Shown: piece by piece, positions 52,820 to 62,022 of the stretch | Position numbering within the stretch: the stretch's first letter is position 1 | Layout of the letters: the number at the start of each line of letters is the position of its first letter | Assembly: GCA_012729635.1 (NCBI GenBank) | Contig: JAAYCT010000024.1 | Location: 147,040-211,039 of the forward strand | DNA: 64,000 bases | Direction of reading: 5' to 3' | Origin: Clostridiaceae bacterium | GTDB taxonomy: Bacteria > Bacillota > Clostridia > Saccharofermentanales > Saccharofermentanaceae | Position numbers and translations under genes: made by a program | Notes under the pieces: model-generated | Told to the model about the DNA's origin: nothing | The model's database searches: none | The model's input: only the letters and a program-made list of their open reading frames with translations

Positions 52820-53889
52820 CAGGTATCATCCCCTTCCTTTTCGGGTATGACGGCAGACAGAACTTCGATGGCCACTTCAATGATTTGGTCGTCGGGCTCG
52901 CGCGTCGTATACCGTTGCAGCCACATTCCCGGCTTCGTCAGTAACCGCCCGAAAGCGGTGTGATCGATTTTCCCCGTAAACCGAAGCAGTTCATAGGAAA
53001 TTCCCCCGATCAACGGAACCAGGGCCAGGCGAACCAATGAGTTCAGCCACCAGACATTATCGGCGACATAATCCTTGATAAACGCACCGACGATTCCAAA
53101 AACCAAGATGGAGATCAGGATGACGATGAAAAGAAAAGCGGTTCCGCACCGGGGATGTCTCGTGCTGTATTTGCGAATATTTTCGACGGTGAGCGGTTCA
53201 CGCGCTTCATAACATCGAATCGACTTGTGTTCCGCTCCGTGATACATCCAGACACGCGCGATTTCCTTCATCCGGGACGTAATCGCAAGATATAGAATGA
53301 AAATCGTAATCCGGATAATGCCTTCAAAAAGATTAACAAGCATATGTCCTCCGAGCGAGTCGGGTTGTGCCGACGGAATCAGACGTAAAAACAAATCCAC
53401 AATCCATCGGGGGAGAAGAATAAACAAAGCGACGGAGAACAGGATGGAAAACGCCGCGGTGAAAAGCATCGCACCTTTCTCGTGCCGTTCCAGGAAAGCA
53501 TCGATACGACCCTTTTTTTCCGGTTCTTTATCCTTCGATGTTTCTTCTCCGATCTCGGAGAGATCCGCGGAACGCATGAGCGCCCTCATCCCGACGACAA
53601 TCTGGCGAAAAAACCGCACACATCCCCGAACAACCGGAATTTTGTCCGCAATTCCGCCTGTTTTACCTCTTAAAAATTCCTCCGTATGGATTGTTCCGTC
53701 CGCTTGACGTACGGAAAGCGCGGTTTTATTGGGTCCGAACATAACAATCCCTTCGATCAGCGCTTGGCCTCCGATGGTTGTTCTTTTTTCCGGGCAGTTT
53801 TTCGCGGCCGTTTCGCCGCCGGTCGAGATTTCTTCCGGCTGTCCGATGGAATCCGACTGGACCGGATCGATTGGGTTTTGCTCCGTCAT
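52816..53889 (-). CDS. DUF1385 (YqhQ-like) membrane protein
   Basis: A 357-residue protein. TIGGQALIEGIVMFGPNKTALSVR is the DUF1385 opening; four or so membrane helices lie between residues 140 and 300, with the conserved YHGAEHKSIRCYEA and STRHPRCGTAFLF (His/Cys-rich) motifs. The family is widespread beside prmC-prfA in Clostridia and has no assigned function. The ATG lies 136 bases after rpmE and behind its terminator. Confidence 0.88.
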   Translation of the reverse strand: MTEQNPIDPVQSDSIGQPEEISTGGETAAKNCPEKRTTIGGQALIEGIVMFGPNKTALSVRQADGTIHTEEFLRGKTGGIADKIPVVRGCVRFFRQIVVGMRALMRSADLSEIGEETSKDKEPEKKGRIDAFLERHEKGAMLFTAAFSILFSVALFILLPRWIVDLFLRLIPSAQPDSLGGHMLVNLFEGIIRITIFILYLAITSRMKEIARVWMYHGAEHKSIRCYEAREPLTVENIRKYSTRHPRCGTAFLFIVILISILVFGIVGAFIKDYVADNVWWLNSLVRLALVPLIGGISYELLRFTGKIDHTAFGRLLTKPGMWLQRYTTREPDDQIIEVAIEVLSAVIPEKEGDDTW

Positions 53890-53960
53890 TTCCTTGTGCT
53901 CCTTAGGTTATTCTGCAATATCGACATTCTACCAGAAAAGCGATTCCATAGGAAAGAAAC

Positions 53961-53999
53961 GGGGCCGTTCCGTTTGGTCTTGCCAAACTGGAACGCCCC
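53961..53999 (-). terminator. Terminator of rpmE
   Basis: A long inverted repeat, GGGGC-GTTCC-GTTTGG type arms of about 17 bases around a short loop (53961-53999), followed on the minus strand by GTTTCTTTCC. It lies between rpmE and DUF1385. Confidence 0.8.
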
Positions 54000-54025
54000 G
54001 CGAAAGCCTTCTGCAGAAAATAAAA

Positions 54026-54226
54026 CTATTTTTGTTCCATTCTCTTTCTGAACTTGTCCACGCGTCCGCCGGTATCGACGAGTTTTTGTCTTCCGGTATA
54101 AAACGGATGACATTTCGAGCAGATATCCACACGATATTCCTTGCTCGTGGATGTCGTCTCAAACTCTTCGCCGCATGCGCAACGAATCGTGATTTTCTGG
54201 GATTTGGGATGGATTCCCTCTTTCAT
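54026..54226 (-). CDS. rpmE: 50S ribosomal protein L31 (zinc-binding form)
   Basis: A 66-residue L31: [22 protein letters not shown] and a C-terminal [25 protein letters not shown]. The CAC and CSKC cysteines are the zinc ligands of the C-plus form. The ATG at 54224-54226 has GAGGTG six bases upstream; the GTG nine bases earlier overlaps that site and was rejected. Confidence 0.95.
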   Translation of the reverse strand: MKEGIHPKSQKITIRCACGEEFETTSTSKEYRVDICSKCHPFYTGRQKLVDTGGRVDKFRKRMEQK

Positions 54227-54363
54227 GGTGCTCACCTCTCATCAAAAACCCGGCGCCTAACTCCCTTTTCCCGGAGCTACGTATGCCGAATCGGATATTT
54301 CGTGCAAGGGGTATCCTACACCGAAAAAGGCTCGATGTCAACGTTTTCCCGAGAAGATTCGCT

Positions 54364-55341
54364 TCACCCGATCACGCGGTTCTTTCCGCTTCTTTTTGCT
54401 TCGTAAAGGTTTTTGTCCGCCTTATCAATCAGCTCGGGGACACTCTCCGTCGAATATTCCCCGACCCCCCCGCTTAATGTCACACGCACATTTTCCTGGA
54501 AAGAAAAAGCCTCGACGCTCTTGAGAATCCGATCGGCGATTCCCGCAGCGATGTTCGCGTCCGCATCCGGGAAAATGACCATGAACTCCTCTCCTCCGTA
54601 ACGGCCGGCCATGTCCTTGGATCGGATAGATCGGCTGATTATTGCGGCAACGTCCGCGAGAACGGTATCTCCGACAACATGTCCGTGACGGTCGTTTATT
54701 TTTTTAAAGTCATCAATATCAAGCATCAGTACACTGAGTTTTTCCTTCGACCCGTGCGCTCTCTCGATCTCGTTCTTCAAATGCTCGATCAATGCCCTCT
54801 GATTTTTAAGTTGCGTGAGCTCGTCGGTCATCGTTTTTTCCGAAAGTTCGAGATTTATCCTTTCAAGTTCGATTTGACGAGCCTTACGGTCCGTGATGTC
54901 AAACACGATTCCGGCCAGAAATAGCGGTTTCCCTTTGGGGTCACGACGGGTAATTCGACCCCGGTCATAATACCAACGGTATTCTCCGTCCTTGCACCGA
55001 ATCCGATACTCCGCCTCATAAACGAGGGCTTTGCCGTATAGATGAGCAAGCATCGCATCCATCGTAGTCTGATAGTCGTCCGGATGGATCCGATCCGTAA
55101 AAACCTGATAGGTTACATTCGACGGAACCTCATCCTCCGAAAAACCCAATGTCGTAATTTTTAAAGGATTAAAGGTCACCTTGTTGGATTTTATGCTCCA
55201 ATACCAGTGCCCGAGATTGCCGCTCCAGGAATAATTCAGTTTTGTTTCCTGATTACTTTCAAAAAGTAACTGCTCATTGAGCATGGTCAGATCGGAAATG
55301 ACATCCAGTAATTGCTCTTTCGAAAAAGCCAAATAATCCAT
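54364..55341 (-). CDS. PAS-GGDEF diguanylate cyclase
   Basis: A 325-residue signalling protein. Residues 38-155 form a PAS domain (NYSWSGNLGHWYWSIKSNKV, IHPDDY, YRIRCKDGEYRW with a PAC-type end), which reads as a small-ligand or redox sensor. Residues 165-325 are a GGDEF domain with GGEEF at 249-253, so catalysis of c-di-GMP from GTP is expected. An RxxD inhibitory site (RSKD, 240-243) stands exactly five residues before it, so product feedback is likely. No membrane segment or EAL domain. The ATG at 55339-55341 has GGGAGG five bases upstream. It sits between rho and rpmE. Confidence 0.92.
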   Translation of the reverse strand: MDYLAFSKEQLLDVISDLTMLNEQLLFESNQETKLNYSWSGNLGHWYWSIKSNKVTFNPLKITTLGFSEDEVPSNVTYQVFTDRIHPDDYQTTMDAMLAHLYGKALVYEAEYRIRCKDGEYRWYYDRGRITRRDPKGKPLFLAGIVFDITDRKARQIELERINLELSEKTMTDELTQLKNQRALIEHLKNEIERAHGSKEKLSVLMLDIDDFKKINDRHGHVVGDTVLADVAAIISRSIRSKDMAGRYGGEEFMVIFPDADANIAAGIADRILKSVEAFSFQENVRVTLSGGVGEYSTESVPELIDKADKNLYEAKRSGKNRVIG

Positions 55342-55417
55342 GGTTACCTCCCCTTTCGAAGGACCCGAATCCGCTCGCAAGGTCCTCTGTTCGATCAAGA
55401 CAAGCCGATCCCCTCGA

Positions 55418-57343
55418 TTATTTCCCGTTTGATCCGCCGTTGGAAACGGTGCTCGTCCCCGCGGGGCGTGTTCCGCGCATCGCTTCGAAAACAGCCTTGT
55501 CGCTGAACGAAACATTGACAGACTGAATAAACTGTTGATTCGATTGGGTTTTCAAAAGAAGGCTGATAATCATCTCCGTGACGGCCGATGTGTCGAGCTG
55601 ACTGAACGCCTTTCGGATCGTCCAAACCGCATCCAACTCGGTCGGTCCCAGCAGGAGCTCCTCACGCCGGGTTCCCGATTTGTTGATGTCGATTGCCGGG
55701 AAAATTCGCTTTTCGGAAAGCTTCCGATCCAGGTACACCTCCATGTTGCCCGTTCCCTTGAACTCCTCGAAAATCACTTCGTCCATACGGGATCCCGTGT
55801 CGATAAGCGATGTCGCGATGATCGTCAGGCTCCCTCCGTTCTCGATATTTCTCGCCGCTCCGAAAAAGCGCTTCGGTCCGTATAAGGCCCCCGGATCGAG
55901 TCCTCCGGACAGTGTTCTTCCGGTCGGATTGATGGTCAGATTGTACGCGCGGGAGAGTCGGGTAATCGAATCCAAAAGAATAACTACATCTTGTTCCAGC
56001 TCGACGAGCCGCATTGCGCGCTCCAAAACCAGCTCGACAATCTTCGTGTGGTTTTCCGGTTTCTTGTCAAACGTAGAGTATACGACCTCCCCGTTGATCG
56101 AGCGTTGCATCTCGGTCACTTCCTCGGGGCGTTCGTCAATCAGAAGAACGATGAGCTTTGCGTCGGGATTATTCAAAGAAATGGCATTTGCGATTTTTTG
56201 GAGAAGGATGGTTTTACCGGCTTTGGGCGGCGATACAATCATACCGCGCTGTCCCTTCCCGATCGGAGCAATCAGATCAATGATCCTTGTCGATAATTCG
56301 GTTTTCGCGGTTTCCAGAACAAACCGCTCATCGGGATGAATCGGAGTAAGTCGATCGAAATGCGCCCTTCTTTGCATCTTCTCGGGCGGAAGATCGTTTA
56401 CCTCTTTTACATACTGAATCGGTGCATATTTATCCGAATCCTTCTTGGGGCGAACGGGACCCGATATTTTATCGCCGGTACGAAGACCGAATCTTCGGAT
56501 ATAGTTTCCGTGGATAAAAATATCCCCGGATGACGGCAGATAATTTTCACGTCGAATAAATCCGAATCCTTCCGGCATAACCTCGAGAATTCCTGTGATG
56601 ATTTCGTTTTCCGGCTCCTTGTGCCGAAGCGTTCGGACCGATCCCTGTTTTCCGGATTCCGGGTTCTCCGAATCCGAATTTTCTTCCGATTCACTGTCCG
56701 CACCGGGGTCAAATCCGTCTGCGGGATATTCGTCCCGGTATTCGTCCTCCGATTCTTCCGGATACCCGTTATCCGACTTCGGAGTAATGATGATGGATCT
56801 TTTTTTACTTCGCGAGGAACGCTTTTGGGGGGGAGACTGCACTTCGGATACGACCGAAATCGCTTCCGTTCCGGATTCGGTTGCGACGGATCCTTCCGTC
56901 TTATCTGCCTGTTCTGTATTTTCCGTCGTATTCTCCGAACCCATCGGCTCGATGGATTCCCCATTGTTTTCCGGAGAATCACTCGTTGAGGTCTTCTTCC
57001 TTATGCCGCTTCTCCCGTTTCCGGAAGCTTGCGTTCGCCGATTGCCCCGGCGTTGCGCAGGGGAATCCGGGATCTTCTCCGTCTCCGATTCGGCTTCTTC
57101 GGAAGGATTTTCTTCCGGTTTGTTCTCCGATCGGGGATCGGCTTCCCCGCCATCCGTCTGCGGGGCGGAGAATACCGGAGATACCGCTTCGTTCCGACTG
57201 ACTCGCTCCTGCTCGGAAAGATAATCGATAAGATTCTGCTTGCTCATTCCATTCGCCTTGGACTCGGTCAGCAGGCCGAAATGAACGGCAATCGCAACCA
57301 GATCCTTTTTTTTCTTCTCGGAAAAGTTTTCATAAGAATTCAT
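55418..57343 (-). CDS. rho: Transcription termination factor Rho, with long acidic insertion
   Basis: A 641-residue Rho. Residues 1-47 form the Rho_N helical domain. Residues 48-244 are a low-complexity, Ser/Glu/Pro-rich insertion with basic patches (QKRSSRSKKRS). The RNA-binding cold-shock-like domain starts near 246 (GILEVMPEGFGFIRRENYLPSSGDIFIH pattern), followed by the ATPase with Walker A PPKAGKT, DERPEEVTEM and LDSITRLSRAYN. The core is complete. The ATG has AGAGG upstream; the promoter lies about 190 bases before it. Confidence 0.96.
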   Translation of the reverse strand: MNSYENFSEKKKKDLVAIAVHFGLLTESKANGMSKQNLIDYLSEQERVSRNEAVSPVFSAPQTDGGEADPRSENKPEENPSEEAESETEKIPDSPAQRRGNRRTQASGNGRSGIRKKTSTSDSPENNGESIEPMGSENTTENTEQADKTEGSVATESGTEAISVVSEVQSPPQKRSSRSKKRSIIITPKSDNGYPEESEDEYRDEYPADGFDPGADSESEENSDSENPESGKQGSVRTLRHKEPENEIITGILEVMPEGFGFIRRENYLPSSGDIFIHGNYIRRFGLRTGDKISGPVRPKKDSDKYAPIQYVKEVNDLPPEKMQRRAHFDRLTPIHPDERFVLETAKTELSTRIIDLIAPIGKGQRGMIVSPPKAGKTILLQKIANAISLNNPDAKLIVLLIDERPEEVTEMQRSINGEVVYSTFDKKPENHTKIVELVLERAMRLVELEQDVVILLDSITRLSRAYNLTINPTGRTLSGGLDPGALYGPKRFFGAARNIENGGSLTIIATSLIDTGSRMDEVIFEEFKGTGNMEVYLDRKLSEKRIFPAIDINKSGTRREELLLGPTELDAVWTIRKAFSQLDTSAVTEMIISLLLKTQSNQQFIQSVNVSFSDKAVFEAMRGTRPAGTSTVSNGGSNGK

Positions 57344-57537
57344 ATTTTACCTCTGGAAGGGTATGAGTTTGCGCAAAAAATCAGCAGGAAAAAACGCTCG
57401 TATCCATTTTTTGCCATGCGCACCACGGCGAAAAGATTTGGAGGTGAAGTTAAAATTAAAGGTGGAAAGCGCTCAATGTTTTCAGATCGGCGCATATTGC
57501 GACTTACTCGCTGCGCATATCGGGCTGAACAAGAGAT

Positions 57538-57567
57538 ATTATAGAACGGATTCAGACGGAAAGTCAA
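57538..57567 (-). promoter_or_regulatory. Promoter of rho
   Basis: On the minus strand: TTGACT (57562-57567), 18-base spacer, consensus TATAAT (57538-57543). The resulting leader of about 190 bases (57344-57531) holds no gene that I can support. Confidence 0.65.
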
Positions 57568-57613
57568 TGCATCCGGATCTTTCATTTTCGCTCTTCGAGA
57601 AATTGAGTTCACT

Positions 57614-60154
57614 TCACTCCACCGACTTCAGCGATTCCACCATTCGGATTCGCTTTAAGTAAAAATGCATAATTCCGTGAATCACCATGGAAAATGCGCA
57701 GGTAATCAGATACGCAAAGAAAAAACTGGACGGATGAATATCTCTTCCGAACATAATCATATCCACTTCTCCCGACAATGTGACCGACGAATGCATAAAC
57801 ATCCCGATGAGAAGCCCGGGAGCCGCTCCGAGCAGGGTCAAAACCGCATTTTCCCGAAACACGTAGGAAGAGACCTCGGAATCATAAAAGCCGAGAACTT
57901 TAAGCGTTGCAATCTCACGGATTCTTTCCCTTACATTAATGTTGGTCAGGTTGTAAAGGACAATCAGCGCCAGCGCAAAGGCCGATCCGATTAATACATA
58001 AATCAAGGCGTCCAGATTTTTAAATATCTCGTGCATATGCTCCTTGACCTTCGAGTAGCTTAAAAGTGCGGAAAAAGAATCCTGTTCGAGAATCTCGGAA
58101 GCAAGTCGCTCGCGCTCGGCGTTCGACATATCCTCGGTCTGGGCAAGCAGAACATTATATTCGCCCATCCCGCCAAGCCGCCTTGAAGCATATTCCGGAG
58201 ACATGTAAAGATAATGCTCAACGTAGTTTTCAGCGATCGCGTAAACGGTCGACTCGAAAGCCTCTTTTCCCTCCGGTTGAATCAATACCGAATCTCCCTT
58301 TTGTATTCCGAGAAGAATGGCAGCCTTCTCGGAGATGACCACCTGATCCGAAGGCAGTGAAATCGGTGCCCGGCTTTCTCGCTCGCGAAGGTTGTAAAAG
58401 CGTCGGAACAAATCGGGATTCGACGGAACCAATAAGGAAACCTCCATATTGTTTTCATCTCCGTCCCCCATTCGGACCGTTTGCGCAAAGACCGGACACA
58501 CCTCTGAGATGCCTTTTATATCGGCAAGCATCAACACGATGCCCTCCTCGTCGTTTTGCGCGAGCGACTGCTTCGTATAAATTCGATAATCATGCGTAAG
58601 AATTTGAGTGAACTGTTTGTCGATGATGTCATTGACCGCGTTTTTCAGACCGAATCCCGTCAATATCAGAGAGGTGCATCCCGCGATCCCCAGAATCGTC
58701 ATAATCAGTCGTTTTTCATAACGAAAAAGGTTCCGAACGGTAACCTTGTGAAAAAAACTAATCGATCTCCACAAAAACCCGATCTTTTCCAGAGGCACCG
58801 ATCTTCCGATCAGCGGCGGAATCGGTCTCATCAATTGTGCCGGTCGGCTCCGAAGGGTCTTTATAATCGCGAAAATTGTAGCGAGAACAATCGCCAGGAC
58901 AGCGAAAACAAGCGCCGGCCAGGCGTGCTCGAAGCGGAATTCCGGGCGAATCGGCGGAAGACGGTACATAATCAGGTACGGCCGATAAATGACCCGCGGG
59001 AATATTTGAAATCCTACGGTAATACCGAACAACCCGCCGAGCAGACCCGCAGACAAGGCATAGGCAATGTATTTTACGGAAATAGCGGCTGTCGAGTAAC
59101 CGAGCGCTTTTTGGATGCCGATCTGAGTCCGTTCCTCCTCCACCATTCTCGTCATCGTCGTAAGGCAAACGAGCGCAGACACCAAATAGAACAGTACGGG
59201 GAAAATACGCGCCAGTCCATCCACCCTCTGCGTATCGTTTTCGAAAAGAGTGTAGCCCTGAACATCGTCGCGCGTCAATATGAAATACGGTTCAATCTCC
59301 GACTCGAAAAAATCGGTGATCAGCTTCTCCGGAATTTCCGAAAACGCCCCTTCTTTATTTTCCCGGTACTCCCGGTACCGATCGACGACCCAAGCCTGTG
59401 TTTTCAGCTCCAGCTCCCGGGTCCCCGAGGAAACGATATCATCGTACGCCGGCGAATAACAAAACGTTTCCGCCGTTCCTTCGAAAATGAAATGAAGGGA
59501 ATTGTATCTTCCCGGGTTAAATGCATCGACATTTGTAAATATATTATATCTCGGCTCCTTGCTTCCGATGGAAATGGCCGACCACGAAAAAGAAAGATAC
59601 AGCGGGGAATCGACCGACCCGACAACAACAAACTCTTTTTGCCTCAAAAACATCGATTCATATGAATCCGACTCGATCAACACATGGATCTTCTCCCCGA
59701 TTGCGTAACTTCCGTCCCGAATCGATCGGTGCTCCACGACACATTCGGATGCGGATTCGGGAAGTCTTCCCTCCACAAGCTGCGGTCGATTCATCCGGTC
59801 ATGGGCATCTCCGGCTAAATAAGTTTGAACACGTAAATTTCGCATCTCATCTCCATGTTCACTTGCAACCGTGACGGAGACGACCGGCATAAAATACTCC
59901 ACGCCCTCTATCCCCGAAAATCTTTCCGCATCCGTTTCTGTGAATCCCAACGGCGAAAATATTTGCGCATCCGACAGCCCGGTTTGATCAAAATACCGAT
60001 CCGTGGTCGCGCGCATTTCATCTCCGGTGGAGCGAACACCCGCGAATAGACCACAGCCGATAGCTACAATGGCGAAAATAGACAGAAATCGCCCGACACT
60101 TCCCGTAACGGCCCGAATGATGCCCTTACTCATGGTATGTTTCACGGCGGTCAC
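57614..60154 (-). CDS. FtsX-family ABC transporter permease (two FtsX domains)
   Basis: An 846-residue membrane protein. The N-terminal helix GRFLSIFAIVAIGCGLFAGV precedes a large outer domain. A first FtsX domain with three helices lies near residues 310-430, a cytoplasmic-side helix near 470 starts the second outer domain, and the final FtsX domain holds ALIYVLIGSAFALALIVLYNLTNINVRERIREIATLKVLGF. This layout matches the large Gram-positive permeases of the MacB/FtsX export type. The ATPase gene upstream overlaps its start (GTG at 60154, GTGA); an ATG at 60133 is the alternative. Exported substrate unknown. Confidence 0.88.
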   Translation of the reverse strand: MTAVKHTMSKGIIRAVTGSVGRFLSIFAIVAIGCGLFAGVRSTGDEMRATTDRYFDQTGLSDAQIFSPLGFTETDAERFSGIEGVEYFMPVVSVTVASEHGDEMRNLRVQTYLAGDAHDRMNRPQLVEGRLPESASECVVEHRSIRDGSYAIGEKIHVLIESDSYESMFLRQKEFVVVGSVDSPLYLSFSWSAISIGSKEPRYNIFTNVDAFNPGRYNSLHFIFEGTAETFCYSPAYDDIVSSGTRELELKTQAWVVDRYREYRENKEGAFSEIPEKLITDFFESEIEPYFILTRDDVQGYTLFENDTQRVDGLARIFPVLFYLVSALVCLTTMTRMVEEERTQIGIQKALGYSTAAISVKYIAYALSAGLLGGLFGITVGFQIFPRVIYRPYLIMYRLPPIRPEFRFEHAWPALVFAVLAIVLATIFAIIKTLRSRPAQLMRPIPPLIGRSVPLEKIGFLWRSISFFHKVTVRNLFRYEKRLIMTILGIAGCTSLILTGFGLKNAVNDIIDKQFTQILTHDYRIYTKQSLAQNDEEGIVLMLADIKGISEVCPVFAQTVRMGDGDENNMEVSLLVPSNPDLFRRFYNLRERESRAPISLPSDQVVISEKAAILLGIQKGDSVLIQPEGKEAFESTVYAIAENYVEHYLYMSPEYASRRLGGMGEYNVLLAQTEDMSNAERERLASEILEQDSFSALLSYSKVKEHMHEIFKNLDALIYVLIGSAFALALIVLYNLTNINVRERIREIATLKVLGFYDSEVSSYVFRENAVLTLLGAAPGLLIGMFMHSSVTLSGEVDMIMFGRDIHPSSFFFAYLITCAFSMVIHGIMHFYLKRIRMVESLKSVE

Positions 60155-60852
60155 CCCACAATCAGATCGACGTCAATCGGGTTCGGATTCATCGTTATTC
60201 CGGAAACCGATCCGTTATTGAGACGAATGACCCGGTCTGCCATGGGAACGTATGCGGAGTTGTGCGATATGATGACAACGGTCATTTTGAGTCGGAGGCT
60301 CATATCCCGAAGCAATTTGAGAACGGACTTTCCGGTATCCTCATCCAGAGCCCCGGTCGGTTCGTCGCAAAGAAGAATCTTCGGATTTCTCGCAATGGCT
60401 CTTGCAATCGCGACGCGTTGCTGCTCGCCTCCGGAGAGCTGGGACGGAAAATTATTCATTCGATCCGATAGGCCGACCTGCTCGAGGACGGTTTTCGGAT
60501 CCATCGGATTCCGACAAATTTCCGTGGCAAGCTCCACATTTTCGAGTGCCGTCAGGTTAGGAATCAGATTGTAGAACTGAAAAACAAACCCGACCTCCTC
60601 CCGACGGTATTTCGTAAGTTCCTTCGGGCTCAGTTCGCTGACCGGCGTCTGATCCAGGAGGACGCGCCCTTCGTCCAAGCTGTCCATACCGCCCAAAATA
60701 TTCAAAACCGTCGTCTTCCCGGCACCGCTCGGGCCGGAAATAATGACGGTTTCTCCTTTTTCGATCGAAAAACTTACGTCAATAAGAGCGGGGATGACAA
60801 GTTCACCCATTCGGTATCTCTTGCCGACCCCATCAAATTCGATAAATGCCAT
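60151..60852 (-). CDS. ABC transporter ATP-binding protein (LolD/MacB type)
   Basis: A 233-residue ATPase: Walker A GPSGAGKTT, the Q-loop region FVFQFYNLIPNLTALENVELA, signature LSGGEQQRVAIARAIA and Walker B ILLCDEPTGALD, then the switch histidine in VVIISHN. The FYNLIPNLTALENVELA stretch is typical of the LolD/FtsE-like exporters that pair with FtsX permeases. The ATG at 60850-60852 lies 19 bases after the MreB-like gene; it overlaps the permease start. Confidence 0.95.
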   Translation of the reverse strand: MAFIEFDGVGKRYRMGELVIPALIDVSFSIEKGETVIISGPSGAGKTTVLNILGGMDSLDEGRVLLDQTPVSELSPKELTKYRREEVGFVFQFYNLIPNLTALENVELATEICRNPMDPKTVLEQVGLSDRMNNFPSQLSGGEQQRVAIARAIARNPKILLCDEPTGALDEDTGKSVLKLLRDMSLRLKMTVVIISHNSAYVPMADRVIRLNNGSVSGITMNPNPIDVDLIVG

Positions 60853-60871
60853 ATTTTCCCCGTTGCGGTTT

Positions 60872-61882
60872 CTACGCGTCTCCGAGAGCCGCAAATTTGT
60901 CCATCATATTAAGCGCCTTGCCCGTTCCGATCGCAACACAGCTGACCGCATCCTCGGCAACAAACACATCGATACCGATCTTTGTGCCAAGCATTCGGTC
61001 CAGTCCGTACAAAAGTGCTCCCCCTCCGGTCATTACAATTCCGCGTTGGCTGATATCCGCCATCAATTCGGGCGGAGTGCGCTCCAAAACCGAATGCACG
61101 GCGTCAAATATTTGCGCTACCGGTTCTTCCAGCGCCTCCAGTATTTCTGTAGACGAAACGGTGACGGTAGCGGGAAGACCCGTAATCAGGTTTCTGCCGC
61201 GAACGTCCATCGTCGCTTCCTCCTCTCGGGGATATGCGCAACCGATCCGGATTTTCAGTTCCTCGGCGGTTTTCTCACCGATCAGCACATTGTGCTTGCG
61301 GCGGACATGTTTGACGATTGCGTCGTCAAACTTATCGCCGGCAACCTTCAGCGAATAGTCAACCACCGGCTCACAAAGCGAAATAACCGCGATGTCCGTC
61401 GTTCCTCCGCCGATATCGACAATCATGGACCCGCATGCTTTGGTGATGTCAATTCCCGCCCCGATGGCGGCGGCAATCGGCTCACGAATCAGGAAAACAT
61501 CCTTGGCTCCCGCGTGACGGCACGCGTCCTCTACCGCCTTCTGCTCGACCGGGGTAATGACGGAAGGAACACAAACGACGATTGTCGGCTTGAAATAGGT
61601 TGCCCGAAGTCCGTGGCAAACGCGCCCGATAAATGCTTTAAGCATGACCTCGGTTACCTTGAAGTCGGAGATAACACCGTCACGAAGAGGGCGGATCGCC
61701 TCAACGACACCCGGCGTTCTTCCGAGCATCAGGCTGGCACTCTCACCGACGGCTAAAACCTTTCCCGTTTTTGTATTAACGGCCACGACGGAAGGTTCCA
61801 TCAGAACAACTCCGCGTCCGCGCACATATATTAAAACACTGCTGGTACCTAAATCGATACCGATGTCCATACCAAATCCCAT
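60872..61882 (-). CDS. MreB/Mbl-family actin-like cell-shape protein
   Basis: A 336-residue actin-fold ATPase. MDIGIDLGTSSVLIYVRGRGVVLMEPSVVAVN shows phosphate 1, IVDIGGGTTDIAVISL phosphate 2, and VMTGGGALLYGLDRML the adenosine motif. The FGMDIGIDLGT start resembles Mbl. It polymerises on the membrane to guide wall synthesis. The ATG at 61880-61882 follows AAGGAG. mreC and mreD are not beside it; instead it leads into an ABC exporter. Confidence 0.92.
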   Translation of the reverse strand: MGFGMDIGIDLGTSSVLIYVRGRGVVLMEPSVVAVNTKTGKVLAVGESASLMLGRTPGVVEAIRPLRDGVISDFKVTEVMLKAFIGRVCHGLRATYFKPTIVVCVPSVITPVEQKAVEDACRHAGAKDVFLIREPIAAAIGAGIDITKACGSMIVDIGGGTTDIAVISLCEPVVDYSLKVAGDKFDDAIVKHVRRKHNVLIGEKTAEELKIRIGCAYPREEEATMDVRGRNLITGLPATVTVSSTEILEALEEPVAQIFDAVHSVLERTPPELMADISQRGIVMTGGGALLYGLDRMLGTKIGIDVFVAEDAVSCVAIGTGKALNMMDKFAALGDA

Positions 61883-61920
61883 GTAATACTCCTTATCGTT
61901 TGACCGGCAAAACAAAGAAT

Positions 61921-61989
61921 CCGCATTGCGATGCGGTCGGAATACAAATCAGCATGGTTAATGATACAATAAAAAGGAAGTCGATTCAA
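61921..61989 (-). promoter_or_regulatory. mreB-type promoter and leader hairpin
   Basis: On the minus strand: TTGAAT (61984-61989), 17-base spacer, TATCAT (61961-61966). In the leader, a perfect 6-base-pair hairpin CCGCAT-CGCA-ATGCGG (61921-61936) is followed by ATTCTTTGTTTT and may act as a weak attenuator. Confidence 0.55.
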
Positions 61990-62022
61990 TCGGATTCTTT
62001 TTTATGCGTCACAGGTGATTTT

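Noticed and set aside
57340..57612. Small minus-strand frame of 90 codons between rho and the permease
   Set aside because: It overlaps the rho promoter and leader, has no ribosome site and no recognisable sequence.
58556..59665. Plus-strand open frame of 369 codons opposite the FtsX permease
   Set aside because: Composition is extremely Arg/Asn/Gln-rich, as expected for an antisense shadow of a membrane protein; no ribosome site or family match.
61921..61936. Independent terminator for a plus-strand transcript at the mreB/TraX gap
   Set aside because: The stem is short and the T run is on the minus strand only, inside the mreB leader; kept only as a possible attenuator.
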